Assembly: GCF_028198165.1 (NCBI RefSeq)
Contig: NZ_CP116339.1
Span: 2,735,001-2,799,000 of the forward strand
DNA length: 64,000 bases
Direction of reading: 5' to 3'
Source: Pseudoxanthomonas sp. JBR18
GTDB lineage: Bacteria > Pseudomonadota > Gammaproteobacteria > Xanthomonadales > Xanthomonadaceae
This document shows positions 20,019-30,375 of this stretch, piece after piece. Made by a program: the position numbers and the translations under genes. The stretch's first letter is position 1. The number at the start of each line of letters is the position of its first letter. The notes under the pieces were generated by a model, which was not told the origin of the DNA, ran no database searches, and saw only the letters and a list, made by a program, of their open reading frames with translations.

Positions 20019-21416
20019 ATGACCTGCCGTACCCGCTTTGCCCCCAGTCCCACCGGTTACCTGCACATCGGCGGCGCACGCACCTCGCTGTACTGCTGGC
20101 TGGAGGCGCGCCACCGCGGCGGTGAGTTCGTGCTGCGCATCGAGGACACCGACCGCGAGCGCAGCACCCAGGGCGCGATCGACGCGATCCTGGAGGCGAT
20201 GGACTGGCTGGGCCTGGGCTATGACGAGGGCCCGATCTACCAGACCCAGCGCGTGGCCCGCTACAAGGAAGTGGCCGAGCAGCTGCTCGCCGACGGCAAG
20301 GCCTATTACGCCTATGAGACCCGCGAGGAACTCGACGCCATGCGCGAGGCCGCGATGGCTAAACAGGAAAAGCCGCGCTACAACGGCGCCGCGCGCGAGC
20401 TGGGCCTGCCCTACAGGGACGATCCCAACCGGGTCATCCGCTTCAAGAACCCGCAGGACGGCGTGGTGGTCTTCGACGACCTGATCAAGGGCCGCATCGA
20501 GATCGCCAACAGCGAGCTGGACGACATGGTGATCTTCCGCCCGGACGGCTACCCGACCTACAACTTCGCCGTGGTGGTGGACGACTGGGACATGGGCATC
20601 ACCGAGGTCATCCGCGGCGACGACCACATCAACAACACCCCGCGCCAGATCAACCTGTACGAAGGCATCGGCGCGCCGGTGCCGAAGTTCGGGCACATGC
20701 CGATGATCCTGGACGAGCAGGGCGCCAAGCTGTCCAAGCGCACCGGCGCGGCCGACGTGATGCAGTACAAGGACGCCGGCTACCTGCCCGATGCCTTGCT
20801 CAGCTACCTGGCGCGCCTGGGCTGGTCGCATGGCGACCAGGAACTGTTCACGCGCCAGGAATTGATCGACCTGTTCGAGGTGAAGGACTGCAACTCCAAG
20901 GCCTCGCGCCTGGACATGGCCAAGCTGGGCTGGGTCAACCAGCACTTCCTCAAGACCGAAGCGCCGGCCGCCATCGCGCCGCACCTGGTCTATCAGCTGG
21001 ACAAGTTGGGCCTGGACCTGTCGGCCGGACCGGCACCGGTGGACGTGGTGCTGGCCCTGCGCGAGCGCGTGCAGACCCTGAAGGAAATGGCCGAGAAGGC
21101 CGTGGTCTGGTACCAGCCGTTGACCGAATACGACGAGGCCGCCGTGGCCAAGCACCTCAAGCCGGCCGCCGCCGCGCCGCTGGCCAAGGCGCGCGAGCTG
21201 CTGGCGGCGCTGGGCCAGTGGCATGTCGAAGCGGTCTCCACCGCGCTGCACGATGCGGCCGCCGCGCTGGAACTGGGCATGGGCAAGGTCGCCCAACCGT
21301 TGCGCGTGGCCATCACCGGCACCCAGGTCAGCCCGGACATCTCCCATACGGTCTATCTGGCCGGACGCGACGAGGCCTTGAAACGCATCGACGTCGCGCT
21401 TACCAAGATCGCGTAA
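20019..21416 (+). CDS. gltX: Glutamyl-tRNA synthetase
   Basis: Class I aminoacyl-tRNA synthetase of 465 residues that charges tRNA-Glu. The start [20 protein letters not shown] contains the HIGH motif (as HIGG) and the family signature. The KMSKS loop is present as AKLSKRTGA (near 238). No zinc-type CxC motif is evident in the stem-contact region, as in part of the family. The C-terminal anticodon-binding helices end [16 protein letters not shown] at 19977-19982 could be a -10 box, but the -35 is poor. It is followed by the Zur-like gene after 30 bases. Confidence 0.97.
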   Translation: MTCRTRFAPSPTGYLHIGGARTSLYCWLEARHRGGEFVLRIEDTDRERSTQGAIDAILEAMDWLGLGYDEGPIYQTQRVARYKEVAEQLLADGKAYYAYETREELDAMREAAMAKQEKPRYNGAARELGLPYRDDPNRVIRFKNPQDGVVVFDDLIKGRIEIANSELDDMVIFRPDGYPTYNFAVVVDDWDMGITEVIRGDDHINNTPRQINLYEGIGAPVPKFGHMPMILDEQGAKLSKRTGAADVMQYKDAGYLPDALLSYLARLGWSHGDQELFTRQELIDLFEVKDCNSKASRLDMAKLGWVNQHFLKTEAPAAIAPHLVYQLDKLGLDLSAGPAPVDVVLALRERVQTLKEMAEKAVVWYQPLTEYDEAAVAKHLKPAAAAPLAKARELLAALGQWHVEAVSTALHDAAAALELGMGKVAQPLRVAITGTQVSPDISHTVYLAGRDEALKRIDVALTKIA

Positions 21417-21446
21417 CGCTGTCTGATTGAAGAGAGGATGTGCCCC

Positions 21447-21950
21447 ATGTCCAGCAAGCACGCCCATGCCTGCATCGACCCGACCCATCACGTGCACAGC
21501 GCCGAAGCGTTTGTGCATGCGGTCGAGCATGCCTGCAGCGAACGCGGCCTGCGCCTGACCCCGATCCGCGCGCGCGTGCTGCAGCTGATCGCGCAGGCTG
21601 GCAAGCCGATCAAGGCCTACGAGCTGCTGGATCTGGTCCGCGCCTCCAAGGGCGTGGGTGCCGACGCACCGCCGACGGTGTACCGCGCGCTGGATTTCCT
21701 GATGGCCAATGGCTTCGTGCACAAGCTTGAATCGGTCAACGCCTTCGTCGCCTGCCATCACCCCAACAGCGATGCGCATTCGGTACCGTTCCTGATCTGC
21801 GACCGCTGCCATTCGGCGGTCGAACTGGAAGACCGCGCCGTGGTCGATCAGCTGGAGGCCCGGGCCAAGGCTCTGGGATTCCAGCCGCAGGCCCAGACCC
21901 TGGAAGTCCACGGCCTGTGCGCGCGCTGCGCGGGGGCCGGCGCCGTCTGA
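21447..21950 (+). CDS. Fur-family transcriptional repressor, Zur-like
   Basis: A 167-residue metal-sensing repressor. The ATG at 21447 is preferred to one at 21438 because GAGAGG at 21431-21436 is then correctly spaced. Seen: the winged-helix GLRLTPIRARVLQLIAQAG and PPTVYRALDFLMANGFVHKL, then the metal domain FVACHHPNSDAHSVPFLICD with CDRC and, at the C-terminus, CARC, the two CxxC pairs of a structural zinc site. The histidine-rich N-terminus (HAHACIDPTHHVH) and lack of the Fur-type iron motif point to Zur rather than Fur or PerR. Neighbouring genes do not help. Target operators could not be identified in the window. Confidence 0.85.
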   Translation: MSSKHAHACIDPTHHVHSAEAFVHAVEHACSERGLRLTPIRARVLQLIAQAGKPIKAYELLDLVRASKGVGADAPPTVYRALDFLMANGFVHKLESVNAFVACHHPNSDAHSVPFLICDRCHSAVELEDRAVVDQLEARAKALGFQPQAQTLEVHGLCARCAGAGAV

Positions 21951-22015
21951 GCCTGTCTGGCCGGCGCCCGCCCGGCGCTGCGTTGTGACCGCTGATTCCC
22001 CTTGGAAACACGGCC

Positions 22016-22717
22016 ATGCAGCTGTCGCGAACGCAGTCGCACGACACGAGCGTCTATTACTTCGGCGTGGCCCTGCTGGTGGCCGTGGCCGGCTTCTATC
22101 CCTCGTTCTTCTCCCAGCCGACCCGGGTCGGCACGTTGCGCCTGGTCCATGGAACGCTCGCCACGACCTGGCTGCTGCTGTTGATCGTGCAGGCGACCCT
22201 GGCGCGGACCCGGCATTTGGCGCCGCATCGGATCCTGGGCTGGTCTTCGCTGGCGATCGTCCCGCCGTTCCTGGTGTCCGGCGTACTGCTGGTCTGTGAC
22301 GCACTGGCGGGAACCAACCCGTTCCAGCGTGCCTATGCCACGCGCCTGGCCTGGGTGGATTTCCTCGGGTTGGCGTTCTTCGCCTGCTGCTATGTCCTGG
22401 CGCTGTGGCACCGGCGGCGTCGGCCGCTGCACCTGCGCTACATGGCCTGCACCGCCGTGCTGGTGCTGCCGCCGGCGACCGCGCGTGCGCTGGGCGCCTA
22501 CCTGCCGGGCGTGTCGTCCTTCGATACGGTCTTCCATGCCGGCATGCTGATCAGCGTGGTGGTCGCCCTGGTCCTGATGGTGCGCGACATGCGCGCTGGA
22601 CGGCTCCTGCCGCCGTATCCGCTGCTGCTGGCGGTGCTCTTGGCGCAGCAGGTGGGATTCGTGGCCATCGCCGGTTCGACCACCTGGGCGGCGCTGTGTC
22701 GGCATCTGGCCGGTTGA
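22016..22717 (+). CDS. Multi-pass membrane protein of unknown function
   Basis: I do not recognise this 233-residue protein. It has about six or seven hydrophobic helices (for example YYFGVALLVAVAGFYPSFF, TTWLLLLIVQATLA, AIVPPFLVSGVLLVCDAL, VFHAGMLISVVVALVLMV) joined by short basic loops that place several Arg/His residues on the cytoplasmic side. A conserved-looking HRILGWSSL sequence follows helix 2, and such His-Arg patterns occur in DUF2306-like and cytochrome b561-like proteins; this is only a resemblance. It lies 65 bases after the Zur-like gene on the same strand and has no clear ribosome site. Confidence 0.7.
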   Translation: MQLSRTQSHDTSVYYFGVALLVAVAGFYPSFFSQPTRVGTLRLVHGTLATTWLLLLIVQATLARTRHLAPHRILGWSSLAIVPPFLVSGVLLVCDALAGTNPFQRAYATRLAWVDFLGLAFFACCYVLALWHRRRRPLHLRYMACTAVLVLPPATARALGAYLPGVSSFDTVFHAGMLISVVVALVLMVRDMRAGRLLPPYPLLLAVLLAQQVGFVAIAGSTTWAALCRHLAG

Positions 22718-22815
22718 AGCCCCCGGGCCAGCGCTCGACTCGCGGATGACATCGCCACGGAGTCATCGATCGGGCCTGAGAAAGCCTTGCCGCCCTTCAG
22801 GGCGCCGTTGGGCGA

Positions 22816-23361
22816 TCAGGTGCTCTGCCCCTGCATCCATGGCAGCTGATGCCGGGCGGCCTCGGCATAGGCCGGGCAGTCGGCGTGGTGGGCACCGGGC
22901 AGGTAGCCCAGGCTCATCAGGAACTCGCCGGTGATCTCCCCGCCGGTGAAGCGGAAGGTCTTCTTGAACAGCTTCACCCAGTCCGCATTTTCCAGCGGAT
23001 GGTGCGCATCCAGCCACGCGGCAAAACCGCCGTGCGAGGCGCGCAGGCGCTGGATGACCTGGGCGTTGTGGATGGCGGCCAGCACCTTGAGCCGGTTGCG
23101 GATGATGCCGGCGTCGGCCATCAGGCGCGCGATCTCCGCCTCACCGTAGGCGGCCACCGCATCCACGTCGAAGCCGCTGTACGCCGCGCGGAAGGCCGCG
23201 CGTTTGCGCAGGATGGTTTCCCAGCTCAGCCCGGCCTGGTTGATTTCCAGCAGCAGGCGCTCGAACAGCACCGATTCGTCGCGTTGCGGAAAGCCGTACT
23301 CGGTGTCGTGGTAGGTGCCGTGGATGGGGTGGCCGGGGGCGATGGTGCAGTAGCCGCTCAT
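22816..23361 (-). CDS. tag: DNA-3-methyladenine glycosylase I
   Basis: A 181-residue base-excision repair enzyme that removes 3-methyladenine from alkylated DNA. Seen: the start MSGYCTIAPGHPIHGTYHDT, with Cys5 and the His of the YHD motif as zinc ligands, the family motif QAGLSWETILRKRAAFRAAY (near 43-62), GIIRNRLKVLAAIHNAQ with the helix-hairpin-helix-like turn, and the C-terminal HHADCPAY carrying the other two zinc ligands. The length fits the family (about 187). It lies upstream of recQ on the same strand in gene order but transcribed away from it, separated by a palindromic element. Confidence 0.95.
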   Translation of the reverse strand: MSGYCTIAPGHPIHGTYHDTEYGFPQRDESVLFERLLLEINQAGLSWETILRKRAAFRAAYSGFDVDAVAAYGEAEIARLMADAGIIRNRLKVLAAIHNAQVIQRLRASHGGFAAWLDAHHPLENADWVKLFKKTFRFTGGEITGEFLMSLGYLPGAHHADCPAYAEAARHQLPWMQGQST

Positions 23362-23393
23362 GCAGGCAATCCTTTGGAAAGAGTGTGGGGCGA

Positions 23394-23460
23394 GGTCAGG
23401 TTCACTTTCCTTCGTCGTCTGTATCGCCTTGGAGGACGTCGGGGGAAGTGAACCTGACCC
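23394..23460. repeat. Palindromic element between recQ and tag
   Basis: Near-perfect 17/16-base inverted arms (GGTCAGGTTCACTTTCC at 23394-23410; its complement with one missing A at 23444-23459) flank about 33 bases. Flanking G/C runs extend the arms. A related layout, CG-rich ends and a CTTTC/GAAAG inner part, occurs inside hrpA at 28227-28302. It may be a small mobile palindrome. Confidence 0.7.
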
Positions 23461-23470
23461 CGCGTGCCCG

Positions 23471-25273
<1,803 letters not shown>

Positions 25274-25316
25274 GTGCACAGGATACCGGGCCGGCGTCTC
25301 ATTCCCCAGGGACGCA

Positions 25317-25467
25317 ATGCCCGGCGCAGGGCCGGGCATAGGCGACACATCACGTCGGAAATTTCTGGAGGCCGACTGCAGCTTCCCAATCAACTCGCTG
25401 GTGGAAAGCCCCCTTGAGTCAAGGGGCGTGCCGAAGGCGCGGCCCCCAGCATTTGCGGTACAAATGC
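25317..25467. repeat. Cluster of three hairpins between recQ and dps
   Basis: Three perfect hairpins stand in 150 bases: ATGCCCGGC/GCCGGGCAT (25317-25339, 9 bp), CCCCTTGA/TCAAGGGG (25410-25426, 8 bp with one-base loop) and GCATTTG/CAAATGC (25449-25467, 7 bp). Read on the minus strand, the middle one ends dps transcripts plausibly (GGCTTTCC follows), but its U-tract is weak. The rest of the region holds the recQ promoter and no ORF. Confidence 0.6.
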
Positions 25468-25504
25468 CGGGAAGTGATGCCTGGTCAGCAGGCCAGACCG
25501 GACC

Positions 25505-26047
25505 TTACTGCAGCAACGAACGCAGCATCCACGCGTACTTTTCGTGGGTGTTCAGGCGCTGGGTCATCAGATCCACGGTCGGGTCGTCGTTGCCTTCCTC
25601 GGCGGTCTTGAGGGTCTGGCGCGCGGTGCGGCAGACCGCCTCGTTGCCGACCACCAGCTGGCGGACCATCTCCTTCCAGTCGGCGCTGTTGGACAGGCCC
25701 GGCTCCTCCGGGATGGAGGTCAGCTTGACGAATTCGGCGTACGAGCCCGGCGCGTTGTAGCCCAGGGCGCGGATGCGCTCGGCCACCTCGTCCAGCGCGC
25801 CCCACTGTTCGGTGTACTGCCCCTCGAACATGGTGTGCAGTGAGTTGAACATCGGCCCGGTCACGTTCCAGTGGAAGTTGTGGGTCTTCAGGTACAGGGT
25901 GTAGGCGTCGGCCAGGAAGTGCGAGAGTGCATCGGCGATGTGCTTGCGGTCGTCGGGGGCGATCCCGATATCCACGCCGGGCGCGCTGGGGGCGGCCGCC
26001 AGCGGGGTGGCCTTCTTCTTCTTGGTCGCGGTCTTGGTCTTGGCCAT
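25505..26047 (-). CDS. dps: Dps/ferritin-like DNA-protecting protein
   Basis: A 180-residue member of the Dps family, which forms 12-subunit shells, oxidises and stores iron and coats DNA in starvation or oxidative stress. The N-terminal tail is strongly lysine-rich (MAKTKTATKKKKATPLAA), the part that binds DNA in Dps. The ferroxidase signature KTHNFHWNVTGPMFNSLHTM is followed by EGQYTEQWGALDEVAERI, giving the His, Asp and Glu ligands that are shared between two subunits. GAGGAG stands before the ATG. It is divergent from hrpA over 84 bases. An OxyR site could not be seen. Confidence 0.94.
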   Translation of the reverse strand: MAKTKTATKKKKATPLAAAPSAPGVDIGIAPDDRKHIADALSHFLADAYTLYLKTHNFHWNVTGPMFNSLHTMFEGQYTEQWGALDEVAERIRALGYNAPGSYAEFVKLTSIPEEPGLSNSADWKEMVRQLVVGNEAVCRTARQTLKTAEEGNDDPTVDLMTQRLNTHEKYAWMLRSLLQ

Positions 26048-26131
26048 GTGGAGCTCCTCGTCAGTGGCGATGGTTCACAATAAACCGCGTAGATGAAGTT
26101 TGGTAATCAAAAGATCCAGATCGATCGATTC

Positions 26132-29100
26132 ATGGCATCAATCGTAGAACTCCCCCAGTCTCCCGACGCCGCCCGGCGCGCCATCGATGGCGCGCTGAGT
26201 CGCGACCGTGGCCGCCTTTATGGCCTGTTGTCGCGCTGGAAGGCCAAACCCGGTGACGAGCAGCTTCGCGAGCGCTTTGGCCAGGCGCTGAGCGCCTCGG
26301 TCGCCGCCTGCCAGGCGCGCGCGGCCTCGTTGCCGGCGGTGACCCTGGATGACGCGCTGCCGATCGCCCGCGAAGGCGAGCGGATCGTCGAATTGATCCG
26401 CGACCATCAGGTCGTGGTGATCGCCGGCGAGACCGGCTCGGGCAAGACCACGCAGTTGCCCAAGCTCTGCCTGGCGGCCGGACGCGGCGTGGCCGGCATG
26501 ATCGGCTGCACCCAGCCGCGCCGGATCGCCGCGCGCGCGGTGGCCCGGCGCGTAGCCGAGGAGCTGCAGGTGCCGATGGGCGGGGCGGTCGGCTACCAGG
26601 TGCGCTTCAACGACAACGTCGGCGAGGACACCCGCATCAAGTTCATGACCGACGGCATCCTGCTGGCGGAAATTGCCAGCGACCGCTGGCTGTCCAACTA
26701 CGACACGATCATTGTCGACGAGGCGCACGAGCGCAGCCTCAACATCGATTTCCTGCTGGGCTACCTAAAGCAGCTACTGCGCAAGCGCCGCGACCTGAAG
26801 GCCATCGTCACCTCAGCCACCATCGACACCGCCCGCTTCGCCGCGCATTTCGACGATGCGCCGGTGGTCAGCGTGGAGGGTCGCACCTTCCCGGTGGAGG
26901 TGCGCTACCGGCCGCTGGGTGAGACAACCGGCTCGGGTGAGCACCATCAAGGTGCTCGCCAGGTTGTCGAACGACCGGCCACGGATGGCCGGGCCGGCGA
27001 TTCCGGAGCCGATCGAGTTTCGCCACGGACGGCCGCGGATGATTCGGAGCAGGGCGAGCGCAGCGTCAACGAGGCCATCGTGGCCGCAGTGGACGAGATC
27101 ACCCGCGAAGACGCACGCGGCGACGTGCTGATCTTCCTGCCCGGCGAGCGCGAGATCCGTGATGCGCACCAGGCCCTGGAACGGCGCAAGTACCGGCATA
27201 CCGAGGTCCTTCCCCTGTACGCGCGGCTCTCGGCCAAGGACCAGGACGCGGTGTTCAATCCTGGCTCGCAGCGGCGCATCGTGCTGGCCACCAACGTCGC
27301 CGAGACCTCGCTGACCGTGCCGCGCATCCGCTACGTGGTCGATCCGGGCCTGGCGCGGGTCAAGCGCTACAGCCCGCGGCAGAAGCTGGACCGCCTTCAT
27401 ATCGAGCCGATCAGCCAGGCCAGCGCCAACCAGCGCATGGGCCGCTGCGGCCGCGTGGCCGAAGGCATCTGCGTGCGCCTGTTCGCGCAGGCCGATTTCG
27501 AGGCACGCCCACGCTATACCGACCCGGAGATCCGGCGTTCGTCGCTGGCCGGCGTGATCCTGCGCATGCTGCAGCTGGGCTTGGGCCGGATTGAGGACTT
27601 CCCGTTCCTGGAGGCGCCGGACGAGCGCGCCATCGCCGATGGCTGGCAGCAGCTGGTCGAGCTGGGCGCGGTCACCGAGGCTGATCGGCATGGCCTGCGC
27701 AAGCTGACCGAGGTCGGTCGGCGCATGGCGCGCCTGCCGGTGGACGTGAAGCTGGCGCGCATGCTGGTCGCCGCGCAGGCCCACGGCTGCCTGCGGCCGA
27801 TGCTGGTGATCGCCGCGTTCCTGGGGATCCAGGATCCGCGCGAACGCCCGCCCGAGGCGCGCGAGGCGGCCGACAACGCGCATGCCAAGTTCGCCGATGC
27901 GCGCTCGGAATTCGTCGGCATCCTGCGCCTGTGGGACGGCTACAACCAGGCCCACGAAGACCTGACCCAGTCCAAGCTGCGCGACTGGTGCGGGCGCAAT
28001 TTCCTGGGCTTCCTGCGCATGCGCGAGTGGCGCGAACTGCATCGCCAGCTGCGCGTGCTGTGCGAGGAGCTGGGCTGGGCCGAGGAACCAGTCGCCGCCG
28101 CGTTGGCGCCGCTGCTGGCGGGTTCGCCTGCTGCTTCGGTGGGCCATGACGGCAAGCCCGCCTCGCGTCCCACCCGGGGCGAGCTGCATCGGGCCGCGCG
28201 CTTGGCGCGGGAGGGGAAAGCAAAAACGGGGGCAGCGTCGACTTTCTCCGGGAGCGCACCAGAGGCGGCCAAGCCAGAACGGAAAGTCGACGCGGACCCC
28301 GGTGTACGCATCAGCGAACGCGAACGCAGCGCCGCCTACCAGTCGCTGCATCGCGCGCTGATCGCCGGTTTGCCCACGCAGGTGGGCCACCGCACCGAGA
28401 AGGGCGATTTCCTGGCGCCGCGCCAGCGCCGCTTCCATCTGTTCCCCGGCTCGGCGCTGGCGAAAAAGCCGCCGGCCTGGGTGCTCACCGCCACGTTGCT
28501 CGATACTCAGCGGGTGTGGGGCCTGACCAACGCGTCGATCGAGCAGGACTGGGTGATCGCCGAGGTGCCGCAATTGCTGGCGCGCAAGCATTTCGACCCG
28601 CACTGGTCCCGCGCGCAGGGACAGGTGCTGGCCTCCGAGCAGATCAGCCTGTTCGGCCTGGTACTGGCGCCGAAAAAGCCGGTGCACTACGGGCGCATCG
28701 CGCCGCAGGAGGCGCATGAACTGTTCGTGCGCCAGGGGCTGGTGCCGGGCGAGATCAATACGCGCGCCGCGTTCGTCGCCGACAACGGCAAGGTGCTGGC
28801 CACCGCGCATGAGGAAGAAGCCAAGCTGCGCCGCGCCGGCATCGTCGCCGACGAGGACTGGCAGGCGCGCTGGTACTTGGACCGCATCCCGGGCGAGCTG
28901 CATTCGGCCGCCGGACTGGACGCGTGGTGGAAGACGCTGGCCGACGACAAGCGCCAGACCCTGCGCTGGTCGCTGGCCGACCTGCTGCCCGGCGAAGGCA
29001 GCGAGGCGGACCGGTACCCGAAGTATTTCGCGCTGGGCGATGCGCGCCTGCCGCTGCAGTACAGGTTCGAGCCGGGCGCGGAAGACGACGGCGTCACCCT

Positions 29101-30364
29101 GGAGGTGCCGCTGCATCTGCTCAATGCGCTGGATCCGGCGCGGCTGTCGTGGCTGGCCCCGGGCTTCGTCGCCGAAAAGGCGGCCGGCCTGATCCGCTCG
29201 CTGCCCAAGGCGCAGCGGCGCAACTTCGTGCCGGCGCCGGACTTCGGCCGGGCGTTCTATGAAGCCTTCGCCAAGCCGTCCGGCGATGACCTGCGCGGCG
29301 AGCTGGCGCGTTTCCTGACCAAGGCCACCGGCGTGGCGGTGAGCGCGCTGGATTTCGACGAGGCCGCACTGGAGCCCCACCTGCGCATGCATCTGCGCCT
29401 GCGCGACGAGCACGGCAAGGTGCTGGCGTCCTCGCGTGACCTGGAGGCACTGCGCGCGCGTTTCGGGACGCAGGCGGGCCATGCATTCGCTGCGCGTGCC
29501 GGGCGCGCGCTGGCCAGCGAGGGCCTGCACGCGTTTCCGTCCGAACCGATCCCGCTGCAGGTCCCCGGCGAAGCCGGCGTACCGGCATATCCGGCACTGG
29601 TGGACGAGGGCGATAGCGCCGCACTGCGCATCTTCGCCGATCGCGCCCAGGCGGTCGCCGCACATCCCCGCGGCGTGCGTCGTCTCATGGAGCTGGCGCT
29701 GGCCGACAAGGTCAAGCAAGCGCGCAAGCAGCTGCCGGTGTCGCCCAAGACCGGGCTGCTGTACGCGGCGCTGGAATCGCAGGAACGCCTGCGTGGCGAC
29801 ATCGTCGATGCGGCCTTGAATGCGGTGCTGGCCGAGGGCTTAAGCGAGGTCCGCGACCCGGGCAGCTTCGCCCAGCGCCGCGATGCGGCCGGCAAGGCGC
29901 TGTTCGGCGAGGCGATGGAACGGCTCAAGCTCGCCGAGGCCATCCTGGCGGCCGTGGCCGAGCTCAAGCCCGAACTGGAAGCCCCGCTGATGGGCTGGGC
30001 GCGCGGCAACCTGGATGACCTGCACGCCCAGCTCGACGCGCTGGTGCACCCGGGATTTTTGCGCGAAACCCCGGCCGAGGCGCTGGCGCAATTCCCGCGT
30101 TATCTCAAGGCAATGAAGCTGCGCGCCGAACGGGCCAAGCGCGATCCCAGCCGCGACCAGCAGCGCATGCTGGAGCTGACCCCGTTCGTGCAGGCCTTGG
30201 AAGACGCTGCCGCGCTGGGCCGCGTGCAGTCGGACGAGTGGCAGGCGCTGCGCTGGGACATCGAGGAACTGCGCGTGTCGCTGTTCGCCCAGGAATTGGG
30301 CGCGCGCAGCGGCATCAGCCCCAAGAAGCTGGCGCAGCGGGTGGCGGCGCTGCAGGGGCGCTGA
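26132..30364 (+). CDS. hrpA: ATP-dependent RNA helicase HrpA, with two in-frame insertions
   Basis: A DEAH-box helicase of about 1410 residues that rescues stalled ribosomes and remodels RNA in Escherichia coli. Seen: Walker A GETGSGKTTQ (near 98), DEAH box VDEAHERSLNIDFLLGYL (near 194), SATIDTARFA, motif V TNVAETSLTVPRIRYVVDPG, motif VI QASANQRMGRCGR, then the long HrpA C-terminal region with the FPGSALAKKPPAWV signature. Two stretches have no counterpart in the E. coli protein: about residues 264-308 (Gly/Asp/Arg-rich) and about 677-725. Both coincide with hairpin-rich DNA and keep the frame. The start is uncertain: ATG 26132 begins MASIVELPQSP; an upstream ATG (26093) adds 13 residues and neither has a clear ribosome site. 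Confidence 0.95.
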   Translation: MASIVELPQSPDAARRAIDGALSRDRGRLYGLLSRWKAKPGDEQLRERFGQALSASVAACQARAASLPAVTLDDALPIAREGERIVELIRDHQVVVIAGETGSGKTTQLPKLCLAAGRGVAGMIGCTQPRRIAARAVARRVAEELQVPMGGAVGYQVRFNDNVGEDTRIKFMTDGILLAEIASDRWLSNYDTIIVDEAHERSLNIDFLLGYLKQLLRKRRDLKAIVTSATIDTARFAAHFDDAPVVSVEGRTFPVEVRYRPLGETTGSGEHHQGARQVVERPATDGRAGDSGADRVSPRTAADDSEQGERSVNEAIVAAVDEITREDARGDVLIFLPGEREIRDAHQALERRKYRHTEVLPLYARLSAKDQDAVFNPGSQRRIVLATNVAETSLTVPRIRYVVDPGLARVKRYSPRQKLDRLHIEPISQASANQRMGRCGRVAEGICVRLFAQADFEARPRYTDPEIRRSSLAGVILRMLQLGLGRIEDFPFLEAPDERAIADGWQQLVELGAVTEADRHGLRKLTEVGRRMARLPVDVKLARMLVAAQAHGCLRPMLVIAAFLGIQDPRERPPEAREAADNAHAKFADARSEFVGILRLWDGYNQAHEDLTQSKLRDWCGRNFLGFLRMREWRELHRQLRVLCEELGWAEEPVAAALAPLLAGSPAASVGHDGKPASRPTRGELHRAARLAREGKAKTGAASTFSGSAPEAAKPERKVDADPGVRISERERSAAYQSLHRALIAGLPTQVGHRTEKGDFLAPRQRRFHLFPGSALAKKPPAWVLTATLLDTQRVWGLTNASIEQDWVIAEVPQLLARKHFDPHWSRAQGQVLASEQISLFGLVLAPKKPVHYGRIAPQEAHELFVRQGLVPGEINTRAAFVADNGKVLATAHEEEAKLRRAGIVADEDWQARWYLDRIPGELHSAAGLDAWWKTLADDKRQTLRWSLADLLPGEGSEADRYPKYFALGDARLPLQYRFEPGAEDDGVTLEVPLHLLNALDPARLSWLAPGFVAEKAAGLIRSLPKAQRRNFVPAPDFGRAFYEAFAKPSGDDLRGELARFLTKATGVAVSALDFDEAALEPHLRMHLRLRDEHGKVLASSRDLEALRARFGTQAGHAFAARAGRALASEGLHAFPSEPIPLQVPGEAGVPAYPALVDEGDSAALRIFADRAQAVAAHPRGVRRLMELALADKVKQARKQLPVSPKTGLLYAALESQERLRGDIVDAALNAVLAEGLSEVRDPGSFAQRRDAAGKALFGEAMERLKLAEAILAAVAELKPELEAPLMGWARGNLDDLHAQLDALVHPGFLRETPAEALAQFPRYLKAMKLRAERAKRDPSRDQQRMLELTPFVQALEDAAALGRVQSDEWQALRWDIEELRVSLFAQELGARSGISPKKLAQRVAALQGR
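26924..26991. repeat. Hairpin-rich insertion inside hrpA (insert 1)
   Basis: A nested inverted repeat, ACAACC ... GAGCACC-ATCAA-GGTGCTC ... GGTTGT (26924-26967), is followed by CGGCCA-CGGA-TGGCCG (26976-26991). It lies within a segment (about 26923-27053) encoding a polypeptide of about 44 residues that interrupts the helicase core between PVEVRYRPL and the VDEITREDARGD segment. Confidence 0.75.
28227..28302. repeat. Palindromic insertion inside hrpA (insert 2)
   Basis: Arms GCGTCGACTTTC (28235-28246) and GAAAGTCGACGC (28282-28293) are perfect 12-base inverted repeats; G-rich and C-rich ends extend them imperfectly. It encodes TGAASTFSG ... ERKVDADPG in frame and falls between helicase C-terminal segments that are contiguous in the E. 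coli protein. Its layout resembles the element at 23394-23460. Confidence 0.75.
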
Positions 30365-30375
30365 AGCGATAGGCC

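Noticed and set aside
26813..29719. Long minus-strand open frame inside hrpA
   Set aside because: Antisense of a clear HrpA coding sequence, with the low-complexity composition typical for frame shadows. Its stretch over insert 1 looks protein-like, but this follows from the hairpin.
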